Part shown: one piece after another, positions 54,130 through 64,000 of the stretch
How positions within the stretch are numbered: the stretch's first letter is position 1
Layout of the letters: the number at the start of each line of letters is the position of its first letter
Assembly: GCA_022496205.1 (NCBI GenBank)
Contig: WTXD01000019.1
Coordinates: 248,001 to 312,000, forward strand
Direction: 5' to 3'
Length of the DNA: 64,000 bases
Origin: Gloeopeniophorella convolvens
Taxonomy: Eukaryota > Basidiomycota > Agaricomycetes > Russulales
Notes under the pieces: generated by a model
Seen by the model: only the letters and a program-made list of their open reading frames with translations
What the model was told of the DNA's origin: nothing
Databases searched by the model: none
Made by a program: the position numbers and the translations under genes

Positions 54130-54931
54130 TCAGTCATAGTCGTCCTCCTCGACGAGCTTCCGCTTGACGCCGTTCGCCTGCTCGTCTGCAGGCGCAGCAG
54201 CAACCTCCTCCATCGGCTCGTCCGCGCCGCTCTCCTCGCCGCCCGCGAACAGCCCGTCGTCCTCGTCGCTGCCCTCCTCGACCTCGGTCGGCACAGGCGC
54301 AGGCAGCATCTCGACGTCCTCGCCCGGCGAGTGCGCCGCGCTCACCGGCACCGCGGGCGCAGCCGCCGCCGCGGGAGCGGGGATCGGCGCGGGCTCCATG
54401 TCCGCGTCCTCGTCCTCCGACGCGGACTCGGCGACCTCCTCCACCTCCTCGTCGTACTGCTTCTCCTCGGGCGGCGGCCGGTTCGGCACGAGGTCAAAGT
54501 CGACTGCGGTGAGGCACTCGTTGGCGGGCGGCAGGCGCAGACCGAAGACCTCTGGCACGGCGGGAGCGGCTGCGCGTTGGTCTGCGTCGCGAGCGAGAGC
54601 GTGTACTGCGCGCATGCGTGTGTCAGTCCCAGCCCAGCCATCCACACGGTGCAGACGGGCGCACCTCCTTGGGCACGCGGCCGCCGAACTCCCAGCCGAC
54701 GCGGGCCTGCACGGCGAGGGTGACGTCCTCGAGCTCGAGCTTGGACGGCCGGCCGGCGTGCTCGGCGTAGACGAGGGCGTCGGAGAGGACCTGGGCGGTG
54801 TAGCGGTGTGAGAACTCGAGGAGCTGGTGGAGGACGCCCGGCTGGGCGTCCTGCACCGTGGGTGTGCTCGCGAGCAGGAGCGCAATGGCGCGCGCGGCAG
54901 GCGGGAGCGACTCGGTCGACGGGCGGGACAT
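54130..54931 (-). CDS. TAF9: TFIID/SAGA subunit Taf9, one apparent base deletion
   Basis: Exon 1 from ATG 54931 encodes the histone fold (ARAIALLLASTPTVQDAQPG, VLHQLLEFSHRYTAQVLSDA, LELEDVTLAVQARVGWEFGG). After an intron the family block YTLSLATQTNAQPLP should run into VPEVFGLRLPPANECLT, but these two parts lie in different frames, with one base missing near 54561-54564. The remainder is an acidic, Pro/Ala-rich tail ending EEDDYD at 54130. Taf9 pairs with Taf6 in TFIID and SAGA. As the gene is essential in yeast and all else is conserved, the break is probably a consensus error. Confidence 0.9.
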
Positions 54932-55141
54932 GGTGCAGCTGGAACCTGGCGGTTAACAGCGGCAGTGTCACGAGGAGACTGGTCGAGCACGCACGGCGCT
55001 GATTGGCCCGGGGCGCGTCGGCCAATCGGCATCCGGAGCCGACACGTGGAGACGATGCGTTACATAATCACTCGCGATTGGGCGGTGGAGAGGGGAAAGT
55101 TCTGACGCAGGTTGGTCGTTCCTCTCACCCCGACGTCCACC
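54932..55141. promoter_or_regulatory. Divergent promoter of TAF9 and ISU1
   Basis: The two start codons are 210 bases apart. A CCAAT-type sequence occurs in both directions (GATTGG at 54992-54997 and CCAAT at 55021-55025, with GATTGGGCGG near 55076), which suits a bidirectional housekeeping promoter. Confidence 0.55.
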
Positions 55142-55889
55142 ATGTTTGCCGCCCGCGCCGCTCTCACCACCGCATCCCGCGCCCCCCGCCTCGTCGCGCG
55201 CCCCGTCCTTGCCCGCGCATACCACGAGAAGGTCATCCAGCACTATGAGCAGCCCAGGAATGTGCGTAGCTAGCCGCTTGGGCCGAGACCCGCTCTGGGC
55301 GCGCGCCCCCTCGCCCTCTTTATCAGATAATCTTACCTCACCGGTTTTTCTTCTGTAGGTGGGTTCGCTCCCCAAGAACGATATCGATGTCGGCACAGGC
55401 CTCGTCGGCGCACCTGCGTGAGTGCTGTGCATGCCTCTGTGGGCAGCGGGTGGTGTCGGAAGTGCTGACTAAACGTAGTTGCGGCGACGTGATGAAGCTC
55501 CAGATCCGCGTTGACGACAACGGGATCATCTCAGACGTCAAGTTCAAGACATTTGGCTGTGGCAGCGCAATTGCATCGAGCTCGTACATGACCGAGCGCG
55601 TTAAGGGCCTCTCGCTCGAGGAGGCTGGCAAGATCAAAAACACGGAGATTGCCCGCGAGCTCGCGCTCCCACCCGTCAAACTCCACTGCTCCAGTGCGTA
55701 TGTCCGCCCTGTTTCCTTGCCCCAGCGCTGATGTGCGGCTGCGCAGTGTTGGCTGAGGACGCCATCCGCTCTGCTATCAAGGACTACCAGTTGAAGCGTA
55801 CCAAGCGTGGCGAGCCCAAACCTAAGGGTTTCCTCGGTGTTGCCCAGGGCACAGAGGCATCCGCATCCACCCCGCCCGCCCAGGCGTAG
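55142..55889 (+). CDS. ISU1: Mitochondrial iron-sulfur cluster scaffold Isu1 (IscU family)
   Basis: Four exons from ATG 55142 to TAG 55887-55889 give about 178 residues. A mitochondrial presequence ([20 protein letters not shown]) leads to [20 protein letters not shown]. The three ligand cysteines are in [26 protein letters not shown] and KLHCSMLAEDAI. The LPPVKLHC segment, recognised by the Hsp70 chaperone in this family, is present. Isu1 is the platform on which the cysteine desulfurase complex builds 2Fe-2S clusters. The C-terminal extension ([20 protein letters not shown]) is longer than in bacteria. No frame break is needed. Confidence 0.96.
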
Positions 55890-56079
55890 TGGCGCTCTTT
55901 CTCGTCTTATCTTTGCTTAGTGTACGATAGCATAGTCTAGCTCCGACCCCATTGTCTCTGACCTTACATAACATGCATTGCACCATTCACACAGCGACGG
56001 ACGAGGGGTTGCCCTCCCCAAAATTAGAGTACATAAATACAGCGTGTTCTCGAGCCTCGACCGACACGATACCCCACGC

Positions 56080-58230
56080 TCATGACGAGCCCTTTTGCCC
56101 AACAAACGAGAACGTGCCGTTGGCGAACCACCGGTCGTTCGCCTCCTTGACGCGCTGCGCGGCCGCGCGGTTCGTAATTTCGAACCCTGCAGCGGCATCG
56201 CCAGCCAATCAGCGCTGGGCGCCCGCGGGGCCAGGGGAAGCGTGCAGCACGCACCTTGCACGGGCGTAACGACGAGCGAGGACGCCGTGCCGGACGTCGG
56301 TGCGGACGCCGCGGCTTTGGTGAGCGCCGCCGTGCGCAGACGGTTCGCCTTGGACATTTTCGCTGCGTACGCCCCGGCAAGTCAGCCAACGTCCACTCGG
56401 TGCGGCCGCACGCACCGCGCGTCTTGGCCTCGCCCATGTTCGCGCGCACGCGGCCCGTGCCGACGCCGATCATGCCGAGCCCCTTGGTCTCATCGAACGC
56501 GCCGACCTCCTCTTCGGCCTCGCCGAATGCCATGCGGTTCGAGAGCTTGCGCAGCTCTGTCTGCGCGTACGCCTCTTTCGCCTTGCGCGCGCTGGCAGGC
56601 GTGCGCACGCACGTTCGGTCAGTCACTCGTGGTGGTGGTGGTGGTGGTGAAGGGAGGGAGCGTACCGCTTGCCGCCGCGCCGCTTCTTGGGCCCGTCGTT
56701 CGGGAGCGGGAGCGCCTTGGTCACTTTCGAAGGCGGCGGCGCCGTCAGGCGGTCGATGTGCTTCTCGATCTTCTCGCGCAGCTCGTCGCCATATCCGCCT
56801 GCCCGCCACAACCAGAGTCAGGGTCAGAGTCAAGTCAGCACGGACGCAGGGGCGCGCACCGTCGCGCCGGTTGCGCTCGAGGTCCATGCGCGCCGCGAGC
56901 ACGCACTTGGCGCCGATCGTGCGCTGCAGCTTGAGCTGGTGCTCCGCCGGCGTGCTCTGCACGAGCTCAGACTGGTACACGAAGCCCGTGTGCCGGCGCT
57001 GCGTCGCACTTGAGAAGCCCGCCGCGATCTTGCGCTGCGCGCCGAGGAGCTGCGGGGGAGCCACGCGTCAGCTGTGCATCGGCGCGGGCGCGAGCGTGAA
57101 AGGGCGCACGTGGACGTTGCACGCGGGCATCTTCGCGAGCCCAGTCAGCCCCCCCGCGACGCCGAGCAGCTTCGCGGCCGTCGTGGTGCCGACGATGGAG
57201 GACAGATTTGGCGCGAGGACATGCATCCTCGAGCTGACGTACATGAAGATCTGTGTGCCGTGAGCCGGGCGCACGAGGGCGACGCAGGAGGCGGGTCGCG
57301 CACCTTAGCTCGGACCTTCTCGAGCCGGTCGGCGAGGTCGCACGCGCGCTCGACGGCCTGCCACTCGGCGTCGGGCAGCGTTTGCCCTGCGGAGGTCGTC
57401 GCTGCCATCAGGACGCTCATCACGATCGCTGGGGGTATTTCTTTCAGGTCGGCTTTGGTCGGGTCCTGCGGCGGGGTGGATACGTGAACGGGTGCGCGGG
57501 GCGCTGTGATTCTGGGTACGCACCTCGTCGTTTGCGAGCTTGCGGACGGCTTTGATGTACATGTTTGGGTCGGCGATGAGCCGCTCCAGCTCAGGGAACT
57601 TGGTCGCATAGTGGTCCCGGATGAACTGCAGCGGCCCGAGTCAGCATTCCCGCACCTAACAGCAAGGAAAGGACGCCGACCTTGTGCACTACGAGGATCT
57701 CATTGTCCACATCGACGGACAGGTTGTTCGCCTGCACGATGACGTTGTACTCGGGGTTTGAGTGTGCGGGCATGGCCATCGCCTCGGTCGACGTCGGGCT
57801 CGCCTGGTACTTCTCGATTTCCTGCGCACGCACACCTCAGGGCGGGCGCACACGTAGGGCAGGTGCTTCGGCGCACCTTGATAATCTCCGTCATGCGCTT
57901 GCTCCCCTCGAGCCGCGCGACCTTGCGCACGTCGTCGACGGCGCCGAGCTCCATCCGCTGCACCTCCTCTGCGTCGAGCTCCTCCGCGGGGCGCACGCCG
58001 CCCTCGAGCACGAGCCCCGCTTCGCCTTCCTCCGCCGCACCGGCGCCGCCCTCTGCGTCCTCGTCGCCGGACATGTCTGCGTCCGAATCCGCGCTCGCTT
58101 TGCGCTTGCCGTGCGAGGAGGACGCCGCCTGCGCGGGCGCCTCGGCGGCGGCGTTGTCGTCGTTGTAGTCCGAGCCAGTGTCGGAGAGACCGTCGAGGTC
58201 AGCCATCAGTTCATCGGCGAGTGCGCTCAT
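56080..58230 (-). CDS. PRP31: Pre-mRNA splicing factor Prp31
   Basis: From ATG 58230 ([20 protein letters not shown]) the gene splices through about nine exons to TGA 56080-56082. The Nop domain and its neighbours are clear: [138 protein letters not shown], [11 protein letters not shown] and [16 protein letters not shown]. The end is SFVGQKGSS. Prp31 binds the U4 snRNA with 15.5K/Snu13 and joins the U4/U6 and U5 particles in the tri-snRNP. All junctions keep phase. It is convergent with ISU1 (190 bases apart). Confidence 0.95.
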
Positions 58231-58464
58231 GATTGGTAGAGTGCAGAAGGGTAGAGGGGGGGACGGGGGTGAGGGCAGTGGTCAAGCCGTGTGCGCGGCG
58301 GCGCGTCGGGCGCCAAAGCGTGATGCATCCTTCATGTCACATGATATCGGAACGCGTCCTGGCAAACCATGGATTGAATTCGAGTAGGCGACTGGGGTAT
58401 CGTTGTAGCTATGTGCGAAATATCCACTATGTCTAGTTGGGTAGATTGTATGCGAGATGTTTGT

Positions 58465-60623
58465 TTACTTGTCCACAGCAAGGAGCGACGCGCCGCCGTC
58501 GGCCGTGACGCGTCTGCGAGTCTTGATGATGAAAAAGCGGCGGCCAAACCGAGTCAGAACGCTCTCTGGAACCTCCTGTGCCTTTCCAGCGCCCTCTGCT
58601 ACCTTCTCTTCTTTCGTGTCTGCATCAACTGCCGGGGTGTCAGGTTTAGCGTGCTTCATGTACAGTCCGGAAGGTGCCAGAACCATCGCCTCGCCAGTCT
58701 ACGATCGTTCGCGTTAGCGACCTCGGACGCAACGGAGCGAAAGAAGGCGCATACCTTGAGTTTGACGACCTTGTCGAACGCCTCTTCGCCAGAGATGTCC
58801 GCGGAGACATGTCTACTAAGATGGTCCCACCACGCGGACGAGGAGAACCGGTGCAGGATTGCGATGCTGCACAGATCCACAAAGACGGGAGGCAGGACGG
58901 TAGGCTCTGAAAGAAGGTGAGAAGCGGATAACAACAAACCAGGTGCTCCTGACCTTGCGTGCTGACTATGACGCGCATCGACAAGTGCCGCTGCTGGCGA
59001 ATGAGCGACAGGAGAGCCCCCGTTAGACCACCGGCAGTCTTGTTTGGCGACAGGTACTGCGGACCATGTTAGCAGGAGCGCCACAGTGGATCAGAAGGCC
59101 GAGCCCACCTTGTGCGCTTCGTCAACGAGAAGGACCTTGCCTGTCTGGACGTCCGCGCGCTCAAACAGCCGGACGCATATCTCGAACAGCCCGCACGCGC
59201 GCGGTGCATCTATGAACTGGTCGGACAAGTCCAGGATCGTGATCTGCCCACGCGCGAAACGGGGCACATCGTTGGAAGAGGCGCTCTTGCTGCCGTTCCC
59301 AAAGCGCTGCGCCGGCTGCGTGAAGGTGTGGAGCAGCTCGAGCCGCTGTTCGAGGTGGATGGTCTGGGCAGGATTCATGTCCTTCTTCTTCTCTTCGAGC
59401 TGGCGCATGAAGGCCGTGTAGTTAAAGTTGTCGCCCAGCTCGCGGAGGACAGACTGCCAGAAGTAACACGATCAGATAGGTAAACGGAAGTTACGGACGG
59501 AACGCATACCATCACGGTATGGATATATAGAGGGACGCTTTCTGAAGTGCTCACAGCCATCATGGACAAGAACGCCGCAACATCGAGTTCCGACTCCGAA
59601 AAGTACAGTGGCCGGACCTGAACGTTCTTCCCCAATGGCTTGTAGAGGACCTGCATGCGCTTGAACGAGCTGGGCGCGACGTAGACGCGAACCGGCGGCG
59701 GCGTCACGTCAGGGCGCGCCAGCCCGAGGAAAGCAGCCTCGCACGGCCGCGCACTAGCACCCGTCTCGCCGTAATGTAGCACCAGTCCGGAGAGCGGCTT
59801 CTTGAGCGATCCCAGGGGCGCGAATTGCGGGATGAACATGCTCTCGAGGAGCACGGAGACCGTATGCGATTTGCCGGAGCCTTGCACACCGCAGACGACA
59901 GCCGAGAATGGGGCGTTCTACACGGGGGTGCCACACACGTCCGTAAGATGGGGCTACCGCGTTTGAGAGGCGAGACTCACTGTGTTGACGTATATGCGCG
60001 TTTTGTCTGGATCTGGCGCGTCACCGGATGGGGACGACCTGCGTGTCTTGAGTTCATGATGCCGCATCCGGGAATAGCGCCATACCGAGGATTCACAACC
60101 TGTCCGAACACGCCATATTGTCCAATATGCTTGATCAATCCACCCGTGAGGTATGCTTCACGCGTGAAGAGGGGTGCAGTCTTGAGGTCGTGGCCTTCGG
60201 CATCGCCGTCATCGATGCCATGAGGCTCCGAGTCCAGCAACTCAGCCTCCAGATCGCTCACGTCCTGCAAGTCCAGGGTAGTCAGCAAGGTGGCTGCGAC
60301 GCGAAGCAGGACATACAATGATATCAGACTCGGACTCGGACTCGGACTCGGACGCCTCGGACGAATCAGTGTCAGGGATCTGTACAGCAATTTTCTTGAC
60401 GACTTGAGCGGCCCGAGATTCGTGAGCCTGGTGTCGTACGTGACAATCAGTCTATGGTGGCTCTGACGACAATATCACTCACACTGGACTCGGACTCAGA
60501 CTCTTCGGTCGTGGTCACGGCATCCGTCTCTGAGCCAGAGCCTTCGTTGCTGCTATCGTGAACGGCCGCTCTGCTTTGCTGGGGCGCGCCGCGACGCTGG
60601 GTGTTAGAAGCTTGGTGGGCCAT
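58465..60623 (-). CDS. HerA/FtsK-like P-loop ATPase with acidic N-terminus
   Basis: ATG 60623 (MAHQASNTQRRGAPQQ) starts an acidic Ser/Glu/Asp region partly coded by a hexanucleotide repeat. After introns come AYLTGGLIKHIGQYGVFGQV, DPDKTRIYVNTNAPFSAVVC, the Walker A GVQGSGKSHTVSVLLES, LSGLVLHYGE, VYVAPSSFKRMQVLYKPLG, a long helical part, then RGQITILDLSDQFIDAPRAC, Walker B GKVLLVDEAHK, SLIRQQRHLSMRVIVSTQEP and VDLCSIAILHRFSSSAWWDH. The sequence ends GGASLLAVDK at 58465. The spacing of Walker B, the STQEP segment and the following HRF resembles HerA/VirB4/FtsK-type pumping ATPases rather than AAA proteins. A 49-nt intron near 60050-60100 removes an apparent frame problem. Its cellular role is unknown to me; domain recognition is by eye. 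Confidence 0.75.
60318..60355 (-). repeat. Coding hexanucleotide repeat (Ser-Glu/Ser-Asp)
   Basis: Four to five near-perfect copies of GACTCG (as read on the + strand) encode an alternating Ser and acidic stretch in the ATPase N-terminus. A shorter, related stretch lies at 60484-60500. Confidence 0.7.
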
Positions 60624-60629
60624 CCGCAC

Positions 60630-61283
60630 CGTACTAGTGGAACTTAGGTAGCAGTGCTTTGAAAGAGTACGTCCTGAGATACGAAGCTAGAACTTCGCGA
60701 TTCGCGGCCTACGAGACGACGAGGGGCTCAAAAGACAGATTAAAATGACAGGGAACGAGGGCTGTCTTTGTGCAGGTTGAATCAAACAAATCGAACAGCG
60801 GCAGAGACAGCGAGAATCGTCGCCTATTTTATGTTTACGTACGCTCAGAGAACGTGGGTCCTTGGACGATGGGCGGCATAAGCGCATCTAAGGCAATCTA
60901 AGGGGCCGCGATGCGTACATTGCATAGTTGTACACGTTGTAGATGATCGTACGCGTGGTGGGGTCGTGGTGAATGTCAGTCAGTCCGAGATTTGGCCTAC
61001 GTCTGAGTTCAGCGACAGAGCTCAAGCTGTGCATGTGAGGCCTGGGCCTGAGGTCCATGAATTGAATGCAGTCATTTGCGCGCCGCTTTCAGCAACAGTC
61101 GGCACTGCATTCGGAATTCATCGACTGCTACAGCCTTATTGTTTCGTCAAGATATACACTGGCATGTACATGATTCATGCGCAGTCGCGTCCTATATCGC
61201 CGCGACGAGGCATTCTATGCTTCCAAGTAGCAACCAGAGCTCCGAGTAACGCTCCGATGCCGTACGCCCGTCACCCATTGAGC
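60630..61283. other. Intergenic region between the ATPase and FunK1 genes
   Basis: About 650 bases: the promoter of the minus-strand ATPase and the 3' flank of the FunK1 gene. No gene or repeat was recognised. Confidence 0.4.
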
Positions 61284-63432
61284 TCAGTCCAGGGTGCGGC
61301 CGTTGTCACTTTTCTTGTCCCACTGCAGTGATGAGGGGGCGGTATCGAGAATGGCCAACATCGCAGCAGGTGTCTTCACGTCCTCGAGTGCCTTCTGGAC
61401 CAGAGGATCTTTATCTCGAAGCTCCTTGATCAAGTCCTTGATCATCTTCTTGTATTTATGAGAGGGAGCATTGCCCTCCTCATGAAGATATAGGTTATTG
61501 AAGATGGAGCGCATCTGGCGGATGGCGGTTGCGCAGGGCTCCGACACGCAAACTTCAATCCAGACGTGGCCAACTATGCCACCACGTAGGAAGGAAAACT
61601 TGCCAGCTCCTCCACGGATAACGCCCCAATCATCCACGTCGGAACATTGATCAAAGATTTGATGTAGCACCTCCTCGGCCTTTGGTTGTCCCCAAGGCCC
61701 ATTTCTATAACGCAAGACTTGGTACAAGAGCACCCAAAAAAAGGACTCTAGGTCATCTCGGAGCTCGTGGGGAGTACATTCGGGATAAAGAAGAAGCCCC
61801 ATGGAAATGAAGCTCCACGTCCCCTGAAGACCGATACAAATTGATGTGTGGTGCACAAAGTACAGCAATCTAGATGACGCACTGTACCCGAAAATTGCCT
61901 CGTTCTTGCGCCAACCTTCTTTGATAGGTCCCAGTCGACGAGGATGCCCCTTCCATACTTGTCGATGAAGATGTTCTCTGCGCTCACGTCCCGATGTAAG
62001 ATTTCGGCATCATTGTACGCCTTGCCGTGGGCTGGGACGATCACCGTGTCAGAACAGACATCCGACGTTGATAACGTGGCGCACCATGAATTGCATCTCG
62101 AATGACCCGGCGCGGCTGTCGCGTCTATGTGAAGTGGCTCAAGGGCACTCCTACGGTTTCGAGAACGAGACGATAATGTACGAAGGGTCCTACCACGGGA
62201 TTACCGGGACACCAATGATACCGTCCAGCCCGGGTGACGAACTCTTGAGTGCGTGTCCGCTGCGTACTGGGAAGGGTTGATCCATGTGGCCCTTCAAGCG
62301 TCACAGATACGTCTCCCGCAGGGCCGAGTTCTGCAATGTTCGGGACCTTGGCGTCATGCAGCTTGCGGTATATATCCCCCTCCTTTTGCATCCCCGGATC
62401 ATCCACGCGCCAGAAGTCCTTCAGATAGATCAGTTGCCTCTTTTTGGGGTCATACGCAATATAGCCGAACGCAGCGCGGCCAGTCAGGAATTCAGTCCTC
62501 CAGATAGCGCGAGGCGTGATGTAGAACCGTGGCTCCACTTGAGAGTTGTCATCGTCAGGCACAAGGATCTTGTATAGGTCACCAGCATCAGTCTGCTCCA
62601 TGCCAGGGTGACGTCTCAGAAAAGGGAGGGCTTCTTCGGCCTCGCTCTCCTCTGCTGGGCACACAGTGGGATCATGTCCACGCTCGGCAGGTGACAGAAA
62701 GTTGAACCTCCACAAGAATTCGAAGAGTGCACTCCCTGAGACTTTGACCCAGTTAATGGGTTCCGTGTAGATGAAGCCGCTGCGATCCCACCGGAAGAGG
62801 TGGCAGGACTCGCCGAAGATTCCGATGGAAAAAGAGAAGGTGCGAAACTGAGACTTGTGAATCGCCTCCGCATAGGCTACAAATTGGTCGCAAGTCTGGA
62901 ACGCCTCATGTCCCCACTTGATGTGACAGGCTGGATTGCGTCCTTCTTGCAGCATCTCGTCGACGTCGCGGATAAAACTCCCGCGGGGGTTGTTCTCGAT
63001 CCATAGTTCGACAGTTTCCCAATTTACATGGGACAATAACGTTTTGCCATCGGGGAGGTTCGCAAAGGCGTGAGCGCGAGAGATGACAGAGATATCCGGC
63101 TCCAAACGGTCCATAGAATGATGGGAGGTATCGACGAGCCTGATATCGGGGCAGAGACCGGCGTCATGAATCGCGTTAATCTGGAGTCGCATTCAGTAAC
63201 GGCCCATGCAAAATTTCTACCCTGTAAGCGCTTACGAAGTCGGCTTCCTTCGAGAAGACGCTCGGATAGAATGTGATCTTGTCTTTGGGTCGTTGTTTTG
63301 GGGCCTCAGGAACAAACTCGTCCAAGAGAAGAGCCACAGGCATTGGCCCAACGAATCTCTCGGCTTGTCACGCGCCAGGAGCTCGTAGCGGGCTAGGGCG
63401 GCGGCGGCTGGAGAATTCGAAGGAGTCGACAT
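61284..63432 (-). pseudogene. FunK1 fungal-type protein kinase, damaged
   Basis: The N-terminal part (VALLLDEFVPEAPKQRPKD, EADF then INAIHDAGLCPDIRLVDTSH after a 55-nt intron) is joined to the FunK1 middle region (LPDGKTLLSHVNWETVELWI, QTCDQFVAYAEAIHKSQFRT, FIYTEPINWVKVSGSALFEF). The kinase part has TRAIWRTEFLTGRAAFGY-like sequence, GDIYRKLHDAKVPNIAELGP, HYRLVLETVGVPLSHF, VIRDAIHAHGKAYNDAEILH, HRDVSAENIF, ILVDWDLSK (D-W-D in place of DFG), GTWSFISMGLLLYPE and DLESFFWVLLYQVL. FunK1 kinases are expanded in mushroom-forming fungi. A TAG at 62125-62127 lies in frame where a residue of the activation-side helix is expected. Near 63361-63366 one base seems to be missing before the first conserved block. 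Starting at the internal ATG of MPVALLLDEF would avoid the second problem, not the first. Confidence 0.8.
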
Positions 63433-64000
63433 AAATTCCTTGCTTCCGGGGATGTCCTTCCTAAGAGGCGTAGTGTCACTGACACCTTTCACCGTGCCTA
63501 TGGGTGGTTGTTGAGAGTAAGGCGGGGTGATGGGTGCAGATATTGTAGAGGAGGATACAATGAATTAGGGGAGCCTGCCGCGCACAGAGGGGGCTAAGAG
63601 TCACGAGGGCGGAGAGTCATAGGACGCGTAGCGTAGAAGGGATACCCCGGGACTTCCTCCTCGTTCGTCGCCGCCGGCGACTTCCCCGCCTTCAATGGAA
63701 GGCCATATCAATGGGAAGGGGAACACTCGCCTCAAGTATGCAGAGAGATCCCAGCAGACTCGTCCATGCCCACGCGACGCGAATACGCAACCAGCCACGC
63801 GTCACGTGAGTGCCTGTATCATGTTTTCGTTTTTGGAGGATATATAGCATTCGGAATCTATGTAGTAGAACAACGTGAACCGCTAATTGCTACAACCGCT
63901 GCCAGGCACCCTTAGAGGTATCTGGGTGACCGCTACACGAATATCACTATTTTTTACTTGCAGCTCGACGGGGCTTCACCCTGCGCTGCCCGCTGCCTTT
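63433..64000. other. Upstream flank of the FunK1 gene, nothing recognised
   Basis: No supported gene in the last 570 bases; it should contain the FunK1 promoter. Confidence 0.4.

Noticed and set aside
60050..60105. Apparent frameshift in the HerA-like ATPase
   Set aside because: A 49-nt GT-AG intron after VVNPR restores the frame into SSPSGDAPDPDKTRI.
1..64000. tRNA, rRNA, LTR or DNA transposon
   Set aside because: No paired A/B-box promoter set, cloverleaf, long terminal repeats, integrase, reverse transcriptase or transposase motifs were found by eye.

Overview
The window is nuclear DNA of a filamentous basidiomycete, most likely an Agaricomycete. Genes are packed tightly on both strands and cut by many short introns (about 45-75 nt, GT-AG with a few GC-AG). 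GC content is high, especially from about 17 to 37 kb. Gene families typical of that class are present: Goodbye-NACHT-ankyrin NLR proteins and a FunK1 kinase. No prokaryotic operon, tRNA, rRNA, CRISPR array or complete transposon was seen. All calls come from reading and splicing the sequence by eye; no database search was possible.

Layout. (1) 1-3460: the 3' part of an ankyrin-repeat NLR gene on the + strand, plus its flank. (2) 4460-5721 dihydroorotase; 6266-8316 an unknown low-complexity protein; 8842-9628 a membrane/coiled-coil protein; 10053-15617 a very large GAR (Gas2)-domain cytoskeletal protein whose frame is broken many times; 15977-17770 a HEI10/CCNB1IP1-type meiotic RING protein. 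(3) 18191-29703: an unknown 979-residue protein, the LEU1 isopropylmalate isomerase, ribosomal protein eL29, a TFIIIC subunit, a mitochondrial protein, GINS subunit Psf3 and V-ATPase assembly factor Pkr1. (4) 29902-38000: an alpha-arrestin, a RecA-fold-like protein, MDM10, an RGG/low-complexity protein and snRNP SmG. (5) 38310-45581: a second Goodbye-NACHT-ankyrin gene on the - strand. It is an inverted relative of region 1, with related 3' flanks, so the two NLR copies face each other across about 35 kb of housekeeping genes. (6) 47278-60623: an Srk1/Rck2-type kinase, a NIPA-type Mg transporter, SEC12, TAF9, ISU1, PRP31 and a HerA/FtsK-like P-loop ATPase. (7) 61284-63432: a damaged FunK1 kinase.

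The housekeeping genes share no single pathway. They cover pyrimidine and leucine synthesis, Fe-S assembly, ER export, ERMES, splicing, Pol II/III transcription, replication and meiosis. Several divergent pairs share short intergenic promoters: 32.7 kb gene/MDM10, RGG gene/SmG, NIPA/SEC12, TAF9/ISU1 and LEU1/eL29.

The main caveat is the number of apparent one-base deletions that break otherwise well-conserved frames, including two in SmG and one in TAF9. Many are probably consensus errors, so calls of pseudogene need care. The most interesting biology is the inverted NLR pair with its 90-bp ankyrin array, a HerA-like ATPase, a possible SWSAP1-like RecA-fold protein, and a 7-nt micro-exon in the HEI10-like gene.
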